Below the pieces are notes generated by a model. It had not been told where the DNA came from and made no database searches. It saw nothing but the letters and a program-made list of their open reading frames with translations. A stretch of DNA of 64,000 nt, taken from Prorocentrum cordatum (lineage: Eukaryota; Sar; Dinophyceae; Prorocentrales; Prorocentraceae). Shown piece by piece: positions 55,714 to 64,000 of this stretch. The translations under genes were made by a program, and so were the position numbers. Positions within the stretch are counted from its first letter, which is position 1. Every line of letters begins with the position of its first letter. Location of the stretch: contig CAUYUJ010008069.1 of assembly GCA_963575745.1 (NCBI GenBank), forward strand, positions 406,501 to 470,500, given 5' to 3'.

Positions 55714-58700
55714 GGTTATGAGCCCAAACGAGGGATTCTACCACCCTGCGTTTGGAGCTCCGCTTGGCCATGGCTTCCCGGCAGCGCCGCTGGCGCCGCC
55801 CGCTGCGCTTATGCGCGCGCGGTGCAGGGCGTGCTCGGACGTCATCGTGGGCCCGTCGGTGGTGTGCGACATCTGCCTCACCGACGTCCACAGCCACTGC
55901 GTGCAGCCTTTGCAGGGGCATGCAGTCTGCTTCGCCTGCTTCGCGGACCGCGACGTCGCATACGGTCGTCGGCAGGCCGCCTGGTCCAGCGGCCTCGCAG
56001 GGCAGGTTGGCCGCAGCATTGTTTGGTGCGCAGATGGCTGGCCAGGCTGCGGGTGCCGCCCTCGGCACCGCAGCGACGGGGACGCAGCGCCTGGCTGTGG
56101 GCGCTGCCGCGGGAGCGCGCCAGACGTGGGCGGCAGGCACGATGATGCCTCTGCCTGCTCAGCCGCAGCTTCCCGACCAGCTGTCCGCAGCAGCTGCTGA
56201 GAGGGCTGGCAGGGCGGACGCGCCCGACGCTGGCCAGGACCTGCAGCGCCCGCCATCCAGCGCGATGGATTTGCAGCTGGCGGAGCTGCGAGAGCTGCGC
56301 ATGGAGGTGCAGCGCCTCAGCCGCAGGAGCGAGCAGTTGGAGGCAGAGCGGCTCGCCGACCGCGCATCGGCAGCAGCAGCCGCAGCCCAAGGTGGGGCAT
56401 CAACGCCGGGGTATCGGACCCCAGTGCGCGGGGATCGGCTGGACCCAGGCACGCCGCCCTCGCAGGCGAGCGGCGGAGCAGAGGCCAGTGCGCAGCCCTC
56501 CGCTGGTGGGCGAGTGGCGCCGGAGGGCGCCCCACCACCATCGATGCCTCGTGCGCCGCGCGCCGAGGCGACGAGCAGCGAGTGCGGCGAGGCCGAGGAG
56601 GTGGCCCCGCCCTTCGCTGGTCCCGGGGAGCCCGCGTCCGACGCCGACCAGGCGGTTGCAGCGTCGGCCGCGGACCAAGCAGCAGTCGCACCTGGCGGAG
56701 TTCAGGTGCCTGGCTTTGAGGCGGCAGCTGGCGCTCATGGCATGCTTCAGCCGCTGCTGCCGCCCGGCGGACTGCCGCCTGGGCTGCCTCCGATCGGCCG
56801 GGGGCCCAATGGATGGCCAGGCGGGCCTCCAGGCGGACCGCCAGGAGGACACGGAGGTGGTGGCGATGGAGGAGGTTTCGGAGGACCTCCCGGAGGTGCA
56901 GGTGGTTTTGGCGGTGATCCAGGGCGTGGCGGATGGATGCCTGCAGCAGGCGGCCCGCCCCCGCCCCCGCCGCCTCCGCCTGCCGGCTCGGCATCGGCAG
57001 GGGCCGACGAGCAGCGCCGAGGAGCCGCGTTTGGCTTGGAGACGGTGTTGGCGAAACTGAAAGACGGCGACGTGCCGAAGCTGGTGTTCGTCGCCGGTGC
57101 GAACAAGGCGCACGCCTTCGAGGAGTGGGTGCAGCGAGCTTCCATGAGGATCGGGGCGTGGCATCCCTCCATCGATTTGTTCTGGCAGCGGTCGGAGCGC
57201 GCGGCGAGGGAGGCGCTTCGAGTACTACCTCAGCCGGGGCCCGCTCGAGCGCCCGCTCGTGAAGCCGAACGCCGAGTGGTTCGGAGCCGACCGCCATAGC
57301 CTCAGCATTGAGCTGCGCTTGCGCCCGCTGCTGTTGGACTCGGTTCCCGAGCAGGTGCAGAGCGGCGCGCTGGCCACCCGACAGACTTCGGTGACCGAGC
57401 TCCTCTTCGGCATCATGGTGGAGGCCGGCCCCGGCACCCTTCGCGACCGGACGCCGGTGCTGAGGGAGGTGGAGCGGCGCGATAACAAGGCCGCCGCCCT
57501 GGCGCTTTGCTACCAGGAGCTGAACTCTTGGAAGTTCTCGCTCACTCGATTGCAGCGCATGGCTGCGCCGGATCCGGTCACGCAGCTGGCGACGTTGCGA
57601 GGCATCGCCACAGGCATGGCCGAGGCCGATGCGAATTTCCGGTACAGGATGTTCGCGTGGGAGATGCAGCGCGGCATCTCGGGCGCCAGCCAGTGTTCGC
57701 AGCAGCAGGTGGAGGAGTTCTGGCGGCACCTCGCCGCCGAGGCTCGTGAGCTCTGCGACGCGCCCCAGGGGAAGGGCGTGATGGCGCTGGCAGCGACGTG
57801 GGAGACGAAGGAGGCCAAGGGCGGGGGCAAGCAGGGCAAGCCCGACGCCACGGGCGGCAAGCCCGACGCCCGCGCCAAGGCGAAGGTGAAGGCGAAGGCT
57901 AAACCCGCTGCCAAGGCGGCGACTGGAGGTAAGGAAACGTGCCGGTTCTTCGACAGCAAGGCCGGCTGCAAGTTCGGCGCGACTTGCACTCGCCACCACA
58001 GGAAGCTCGAGGTGAGCGAGGGCAAGTGCTTTAACTGCGGGGCCGAGGACCATGACAAGGCAGCGTGCCCGCGGCCGAAGCCCCCAGCGGCCGCTGCCGC
58101 TGGAGGTGCGTCGGCAGCATCGGCTGCCGCAGTTGCGCCCGCGGCTGCGATGACCGCCGAGGCGCTGCAGCAGGTGGTCAGGGATGCCGTGGCGGCAAGC
58201 CTCTTCCCGATTTCGGCCGCCGCCGCTGCTGCCGGCCCTGCCTGGCAGGATGGCTGGGGCCAGCCATCGGGGACCCCGGGTTCGAGTGCAGCCTCAGCTC
58301 AGGCTGCGGCTCCTCCCCCGCAGCAGCAGCAGCAGCAGCCTGCCTTTCGAACGCTCCAGGTGGATCTGCGCGCGGCTCGCGCGCTCCTTGGAGGCTCAGG
58401 CCGTCGCCGGCTGCTGGCCGACACTGGGGCCACGCATGAGTTGCAGCACTTGTGGCCTAACCAGCGTCCGCCCGTGCCTGGCCGGCGCATCGACCTCGCG
58501 CACGCGACCGGCCAGCAAGCTGGCGTGTTGATGGGGGCGGACGAGGTGGTGTATGTCCATTCCCCCACGGAGTTGCAGGCCCTGTTCCCGATCGGCGCGT
58601 ACGTCGCCGAACTCAGCCTCGATCTTCAGTGGGGTCGGGATCGAGCCAGCGTGCTGCTGCCAGGCCAGGATGCGATCGAGCTGGAGCTCGAGGGTGCCAC

Positions 58701-58830
58701 GGCGTACATCTACGAGGACGACGCCCAGCGCCTCCGCGCGATGAGGCAGCAGCTGCGCGCGCGAGCCGGCACTAGGATGCCGGCGGCGCACTTCGACGTC
58801 GTCGTGGCCGCTGTGCAGCGCCTCAGCTAG
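55682..58830 (+). pseudogene. gag-pro: gag and protease of the copia element (frameshifted)
   Basis: ATGs at 55682 (inside the LTR) and 55718 (inside the primer-binding site, M-S-P-N-E-G) open the same frame. The N-terminus has a treble-clef-like cluster CRACSD, CDIC, HSHC, CFAC (about 55823-55940). The frame shifts near 56005 into a long Ala/Pro/Gly-rich region with a helix LRELRMEVQRLSRRSEQLEA, and again at 57216 inside the capsid-like domain (AFEEWVQRASMRIG before, KPNAEWFGADRHSLSIELRL after). Then a CCCH finger (C-x8-C-x5-C-x3-H, 57940-57995), a zinc knuckle CFNCGAEDHDKAAC (58027-58068) and the aspartic protease motif LLADTGATHEL (about 58411). Ends at TAG 58828-58830, after which the same frame continues as integrase. 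Structural protein and processing enzyme of the element's particle. Confidence 0.8.
55713..55733 (+). promoter_or_regulatory. Primer-binding site matching the anticodon arm of initiator tRNA-Met
   Basis: GGGTTATGAGCCCAAACGAG directly follows the 5' LTR. Its reverse complement contains TTGGG-CTCATAA-CCC: the 5' anticodon stem, a 7-base loop centred on CAT, and the three C of the 3' stem that, with GGG, mark initiator tRNA-Met. It does not start with TGG, the complement of a tRNA CCA end. Drosophila copia uses the same half-tRNA mode with GGTTATGGGCCC at this place. Confidence 0.8.
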
Positions 58831-61800
58831 GAGGAGCATAAGAGGCGCGGACACCCTTCCTTCCGCCCCGAATGCTACGAATGCCGCCTGGCGGCAGGTC
58901 GCATGAGGGCGCACTGGCGGCTGGATGCGCGGACGCGGCCGGGAGGCCAGCTGTCCGTGGACATATCTGGCCCCCATCCTGCAGGGCTCTGGCCAGGAGC
59001 ACTGCCGGAGGACCGTCCCAAGAGGGCGCAGTACTTCGTCCTCGGCGCCTACGCGGTTATGACTGCTTCTGAACGCGCTGCCGCCGCTGGGGCTGAGCAG
59101 CGCGCGCGCGATGCTGCGGGGGCGCCGCCGCTTGCAGCCGCGGGCGCGGGTGAGAGGCCCGCAGATCAGGGGGGGCAGGCTGCCGCTGCGGCGGCCGGAC
59201 AGCCGCTGGCTGCGGACGACGCCGTGGCGATGGTCACGCGGGCTTCGGCGCTGCCAGCGGTGGCCGCAGTGCCCGCGGACGGACCCGTCGAGGAGGAGGG
59301 CGTGCAGACGTGGTACAACGTCATTCCCCTCGCTGGCAAGCACACGGTGGAGGTGCTTGCGGCCCTGCGCCTGATGATCGCGCAGGTGGAGCTCGAGTTC
59401 CAGGCGCGCGTGGTCTACCGCGTCCACGCTAACCAGGCGCGGGAGCTCTCGGGCCCGAAGGTGAGCGCAGCGCTCGCCACCCAGGGGATCGTAGTCACAT
59501 CGACCCCAGGGCACGAGGCCGATAACAACCCCCGTGCCGAGAGGGGCATCGGCATCATCAAGCAGAGGGGCAGAGCCATGCTCATGACGATGGGCGCGGC
59601 AGACCGCGAGCAGCCGTGGCTGGCTTCGGTCGTGTACGCAGCAGCTCTCCAACCGCGCGAGGCTCAAGGGAAGCCGATTGGGTGTCCGATTTTCGGGCAG
59701 CCCATCACCTGCAGGATCAAGCAGGCGCCGCAGTTCGCGTTCGCGCCTCGGGCTGTGCCCCGGCGTTTTTTCGGCATCTGCGACTTTGTGTCCGGGGCGT
59801 CCCTGGTTGGCCACAAGGTTGCCCAGAACGGCCTCGAGAGGTGGGAGTTCGAGACCTCGTCGAGCTTCGTCGTCGACGTCGTACCTGGAGGTGGAGCCCG
59901 GCAGGAGGTCAACGAGCGGGGCGACCAGGAGGAGGAGAAGCACGACGAGGAGGAGCAGGGCAACCAGGAGGAGTCTGAGGACCTGAACCCCCTCCGCATC
60001 TTGGACGAGGCGCCGAGGGAGATCACGTGCCCCGCCTGCCTGGAAGCACATCGTGGGCCCACGTGCGACCACAGGTGCCGCCAGGGCCCGTCGACCGAGC
60101 GGCCTAATGACCATCGGAGGCTGCGGCTTCGTAGCAAGCAGGCGCCAGGAGGAGCAGGAGGAGGGGCGGCGGCGGAGGTCGCGCATTTTTCGCCTGGGTC
60201 CCCCCGGGCCCTTGCTGCATCCTCTGACCCAGCTGCCGCTGCTGCCGCCGCCGACTCCGACTCGGACGGCGTGCCGGATTTCGTCGAAATCGTCAAGGAC
60301 AGTGGCATGCAGCCAGTCTCGATGACCGAGCTGCGAAATTCGATCAGCACCGAGCGTGACGAGTGGAAGCTGGCCATGGAGGCCGAGCTCGCCTCCTTCG
60401 CAGAGAAGGAGGTCTTCGAAGCCCTCACCGAGAGTGAGAAGATGCAGGTACGAACCAAAGACGTGCTCCTTATGAAAGGGGGCTGCTGGCAGCAAGGCGC
60501 CAGATGCTTCGGATCTGGCGCAGCGGAGGCGCAAGAAGTTCCGCGGGGTTGTTTGCGCAACTTCCAGAAGCAGGTGCCGGGTGAGGTCGTCTTCACGAGC
60601 AACGTGGAGATCCTCAGCGTCAGAGCCGCTCTCGCCATCGCGAGCTCCTGCGGCTGGGCGCTCAAGGCGTTGGACGTGTCCGCGGCCTTTCTGAATGCGC
60701 CTCTCCCGGAGGATGCTGGGGAGGCCTTGGTGCGCCCGCCGTCGATCCTCTCCTCGCATGGGCTCGTTGGGCGCGACGAGGTCTGGAGGGCCAAGAAGGG
60801 CATCTACGGCCTCCGCATCGCCCTCAGAGCCTGGGGCTCGAAGCGGGACAGGCAGATGCGGGCGATGAGGTTCGAGGGCAACGGCGCGCAGTGCAGGTTG
60901 GTCCAATCTCGCTGCGACGCCTGCGTCTGGAACATCGTGGAGGACGTGCCGACGAAGACCGAGAGCGAGCAGAAGTCGCTGGGCCTGGAGCTGGTCTACG
61001 TGGACGACTTCTGGCTCGCCGGCGCGCTCGAGACGATTATTGCAGTGGAGGCGGTGATGATGGCGACCTGGGCGTGTCGGGTCCAATCGCTCATCGACCG
61101 TGCGCACCCTGGCACGATCCGGTACCTTGGGCTTGAGGTGGGGGCGAGGGCCGACGGGGCGTTCGTGGCCCATCAGGCCGCCTACCTGGAGGATATTCTG
61201 GCCGGGTGGCAGATGACGAATGCCAATGCGTGCGGCACCATCTCCATCGAGCCGCTGGGGGAGGAGCTGGACGCAGAGCCCGAGCTCTGCGACGTGCGCC
61301 TCGCCCAGAAGCTGGGTGGCGAGTTGCCGTGGCTGTCGGGCCGCGCCCGCCCTGACATCGCCTTCGCTGTCAGCCGGATGTCAGCGCATGCGACTACAGC
61401 ACCTCGGTGGGCACTGCGCCTTGGCAAGCGCATCATGCGGTACCTCCTGGGCACGCGCCGCCATGGGCTGTTCTTCCAGGCGGTGCGCGGCGACGGGAAC
61501 GGGCTCGAGCTGCGCGCCTTCGCCGACGCCAGCTTCGAAACCGAGTACTCCCAGACCGGCGTCGCAGTGTACCTGGGGGAGTGCCTCATCGACTGGCGAT
61601 CCGTCAAACAGGCGCAGGTGGCGAGATCTACGGCGGAGGCCGAGATTACGGCCCTGGCGATGGGCCTGGTCATGCTGGAGGGCGCGGAGGCGAGCCTCGC
61701 GAGCATGATGGCCCCAGGATGCGGGGCGACAACGTTGCGTCGCTGTGCCTGGCCCGGGGCCGCGGCAGCTGGAGGGCGCGCGCGCTCTCCAACAGGGCGT

Positions 61801-61946
61801 CGGCCCTCCGCAGCAGGGTGGAGAGCGAGACCCTCTTGCTCGACCACGTCGGGTCGAACGAGCAGCGGGCAGATGGCCTCGCGAAGGTCTTCTCGGTGCC
61901 CGCCATGGCCCGGATCAGGGACCACTTCGGCCTCCGGGTGTTGTAA
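58831..61946 (+). pseudogene. pol: Integrase, reverse transcriptase and RNase H of the copia element
   Basis: Opens HKRRGHPSFRPECYECRLAA: pre-integrase zinc motif with H-x6-C-x2-C. Integrase: QLSVDISGP (first D), then RVHANQARELSG, where the second catalytic D is N (codon 59431-59433), and DNNPRAERGIG with E exactly 35 residues later. RT: DEWKLAMEAELASF, LKALDVSAAFLNAPLPE (motif A), LVYVDDFWLAGAL (YVDD, 60997-61008), IRYLGLEV. RNase H: LRAFADASFE and STAEAEITALAMG. Between 60480 and 60557 two compensating shifts replace about 26 residues; the other frame there reads APDASDLAQRRRKKFRGVVC. A shift near 61720 moves the end into a frame reading GDNVASLCLARGRG to HFGLRVL and TAA at 61944-61946. 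Confidence 0.85.
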
Positions 61947-62157
61947 ATATTGCCGCAGGCATCGTTGTTGCGTCGTTCGTCGAGTACGCCCTCCATGAGT
62001 GACAACGGGGGCCTCGGCTGTGCAGCGGCGTCGGGGCGACACCTAATACTCTGAGATTGTTTTTTGATTGTTTCAATTGTTTTTGCGATGCCAGCGCTCC
62101 CATGCCCCAGCGAGTCGGTGAACTCGCGAAGCTTCGGACGGGCTGCGGGGCCCTTCC

Positions 62158-62169
62158 GAAGAGGAGGAG
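62158..62169 (+). promoter_or_regulatory. Polypurine tract
   Basis: GAAGAGGAGGAG just before CG and the TG that begins the 3' LTR. Expected plus-strand primer of an LTR element. Confidence 0.8.
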
Positions 62170-62825
62170 CGTGGGTCAAGGAGCGTAGCACGAGCATCAG
62201 GAACAACGTAAGATTGACATGTCGTTCCGTGACTGCTACAAACCGCGTCTCGATAGGAACCGGTGTTCCTGTCTTCTGCTGTGTTTCGCATTGGGCTTCA
62301 ATCGCTACATCTCTAGGCTCTGTAGTTCACCAGTAGGCCGGGTAGACGTCACCAGCAGCATGAAGAGCATGCTCGTGCTTGCACCCCTCAGGAGAATGCG
62401 GTGCGACCCTACGCCTGCATGAACCTGGGAGGGGGCCAATCCAAATGCGGTGCGACATTTCGCCTGCATGCGGATTGGCCCCGACTTTTTCCATCTTGGC
62501 CGATTTTGGCTCAGGGCGCGTTGGAGGAAAACCATCCCCCCTCCATCCTCGCACGGTGGCCCGGGGTGGCCGCGCCAGGCGCGGCGGCCGCAGCCTGGCC
62601 ACGATAATCTCATCCTGGGAGTTGCGGTTGGCTGAGACGGCCGACTACCTCCTGAGGGTCGTCCTCGGCGTGGCACCGCAGCCCCAGTGGGGCCCGCTCT
62701 GGCTGCTCCCAGCCTCCCGGGACGAACTCGCGGCCTATCTCAGGGCCGTGGCCGGGGCTCCGGAGGTCGTGTCAGAGTCGGAAATTAGTGCAGATGACGC
62801 CTGAGGACAGCAGAGCCCTTCCAAG
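62170..62825 (+). repeat. 3' LTR of the copia element
   Basis: Gapless partner of 55058-55713. The spliced-leader-like 13-mer reads ATTTTGGCTCAGG here, one base changed. After the LTR, 15 C and TCCCGTCG follow, while the 5' LTR is preceded by a C run and CTCCCG. Confidence 0.92.
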
Positions 62826-63480
62826 CCCCCCCCCCCCCCCTCCCGTCGTTGCGAGGAAGGGGGGGCGGCGCGATGGAGGAGGACTGTTGGGGAGGAGGAG
62901 GAGGGAGGGGGCAGCAGGGGCAGGGGGGGGGGGGGGGAAGATGGGGGGGGGGAATAGGGAGATGAGGACGAGGGGAAGGGGCGATTACGCAGCAGAGGGC
63001 GAGCGAAGGGATCAGGATGCGTCTTCTTCATCACGTTTCACCCTTCTCCCTCCTGCCACGGCGGCGATGGGGGGGCGCGGCCCCAGAGGAGGGCGAGCTT
63101 TTAACGAGGAGGATGGCGACGCAAATAACGGCGGGGAGGAGGGCGAGGATCGATTCGTTGCCATCATCTCCCCGGCGGGAGCGGCGGGAGGAGGCGGGGC
63201 GAGGGGGCGGGTGGGTGGGGGGGGGGGATGAGCCAATCATTGGCACCATCCTCCTGGGCGGCGAAAGCGGAGGGGCGAGACGGGGGGGGGATGCGCAGGA
63301 GGGCGGGGGGGAATATGAGTTGCCAGAGGAGGGTGAGGGCCAAATCCCCCCCCTCCCCTCTTTCTGCTCATCATTATCCTCCTCGCTCCTCCTGTAGGAA
63401 ACATCGGGTGTTGACGAGGGTGAGGATGGTCGATTTGAGCAGCAGAAGGGGGATATTGACTTCTGAACCTCATTATCGCA
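62826..63480. other. Poly-C and (GGA)n/(GGGGGA)n low-complexity DNA, no supported gene
   Basis: C15 at 62826-62840 and G-rich purine tracts (62860-63350). Frames are composition artefacts. Confidence 0.6.
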
Positions 63481-63519
63481 CAGCGACTTGTCGGCATCTG
63501 TGGAATAACCGTGGCCGCA

Positions 63520-63936
63520 ATACCTCTGCTCAAGTTCTTGAGGGCATGCAGGCCCTGCTCGAACGCCCCGCTCGCGACCTCAGCAGCGCCGTCACTACTG
63601 CCATCGTAGCGCGGGGGAGTTCGACCCCGTGCCCAGATTGCGCGCGCTCTCCCGCGTTTCACTGCCCTGCGCTGGAGTGCCACTGCCCAAGCGGCGAGGG
63701 CCAGGTCACGCCGAGCTCGCCCACGGGGTGGTCGACGGAGCACCTGGTGGCGCTGATGCTGCTAGCGTTCCTACGGCGTCTTCATTGGCGGGCTCTATTT
63801 CAACAAGACGCCGACCTCGGCCGCCCAGGTGCCTGCGGCGCAAGGCTCGCCGAGCCCGCCCACGGCCGAGGCGCCCATCGCCGCCCTCGGCCCCGCGTCG
63901 GCAGCGGCCGCCCAGGCTCGTAGCTTCCGCCGCTGA
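63520..63936 (+). pseudogene. Cys-rich membrane-anchored retroelement ORF (copy 3), frameshifted
   Basis: The frame reads QVLEGMQALLERPARDLSSA, PCPDCARSPAFHCPALECHC, then STEHLVALMLLAF. Near 63772 the hydrophobic stretch continues in another frame as YGVFIGGLYFNKTPTSAAQV, ending Ala/Pro-rich with SFRR and a stop near 63936. Same plan as copies at 23.68 and 29.54 kb: Cys-Pro cluster, one membrane segment, linker. The conserved TPDGD domain would lie beyond the window end. Confidence 0.5.
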
Positions 63937-64000
63937 GAGTTATCATGGCGATGCCTCTGCCTGAACATTTCCACCTTGTCCGATATAGGTGGACCTGCTA

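Larger units (their letters stand above)
55058..62825 (+). mobile_element. Ty1/copia LTR retrotransposon, complete but damaged
   Basis: 7.77 kb: left LTR, primer-binding site, gag, protease, integrase, RT, RNase H, polypurine tract, right LTR. Integrase precedes RT, the copia order. LTRs align without gaps at a constant offset of 7112 with about 27 differences over roughly 655 positions by hand count (about 96 percent), two thirds of them transitions. Coding damage: frameshifts near 56005, 57216, 60480, 60557 and 61720, TAG at 58828, and an integrase active-site change. The element sits in poly-C DNA, which hides any target duplication. It cannot produce its proteins as it stands. Confidence 0.92.

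Noticed and set aside
57210-57225. GCG CTT CGA as a Ty1-like programmed +1 shift
   Set aside because: It falls inside the capsid-like domain rather than between gag and pol, and frame 0 has no nearby stop; a one-base insertion is simpler.
58265-58285. tRNA T-arm-like GGGTTCGAGT
   Set aside because: Lies inside the gag coding frame with no other tRNA arms around it.
56317-61173. Minus-strand frames of 578 and 925 codons opposite the copia element
   Set aside because: They mirror the GC-rich gag and pol coding strand; the plus strand carries all the motifs.

Overview
This window looks like nuclear DNA of a dinoflagellate. The evidence is a strongly GC-rich background, genes that only make sense when GT-AG, GC-AG and probable GA-AG introns are allowed, retroelement and transposase-like families typical of dinoflagellate genomes, and a 13-base match to the 3' end of the dinoflagellate spliced leader inside an LTR. 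One 100-N assembly gap lies at 5849-5948. No rRNA, tRNA or CRISPR was found. Most long open frames here are GC-driven shadows; the calls below rest on motifs, matching exon phases or paralogy within the window.

Layout. 0-7.8 kb is mostly repeats: a 0.95-kb AT-rich 11-bp array next to two 47-49-base G runs and bracketed by a ~50-bp inverted repeat, a 91-bp foldback hairpin family, and a second AT-rich array. 7.9-12.6 kb holds blocks of an intron-rich lysine-rich gene whose first introns are GGA-rich; a partial paralogue lies in inverted orientation at 0-0.7 kb. 14.0-15.8 kb carries one intact 594-codon transposase-like gene. 18-31 kb mixes higher-order minisatellites, a two-exon basic gene, two broken copies of a Cys-rich membrane-anchored retroelement ORF and a broken reverse transcriptase. 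31.8-34.8 kb is the best host-like gene, of unknown function.

35.15-46.56 kb is bounded by two inverted ~130-bp modules, each followed on its inner side by an AGCTTA-type array, as if they were the ends of an 11.4-kb unit. This unit contains a three-exon gene (35.8-36.8 kb). 46.9-53.1 kb holds two decayed LINEs. The second keeps endonuclease, reverse transcriptase and C-terminal domains in readable pieces.

55.06-62.83 kb is a complete but damaged Ty1/copia element with ~96% identical 0.65-kb LTRs, a polypurine tract, gag with two kinds of zinc finger, protease, integrase, reverse transcriptase and RNase H. Its primer-binding site matches the anticodon arm of an initiator tRNA-Met rather than a tRNA 3' end. 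The ATG inside that site is in frame with gag. A third copy of the Cys-rich ORF starts at 63.5 kb and runs off the window.

The genes do not form a pathway. The window is a retroelement-rich stretch with a few host genes. Five unrelated minisatellites in it share a 10-11 bp period.
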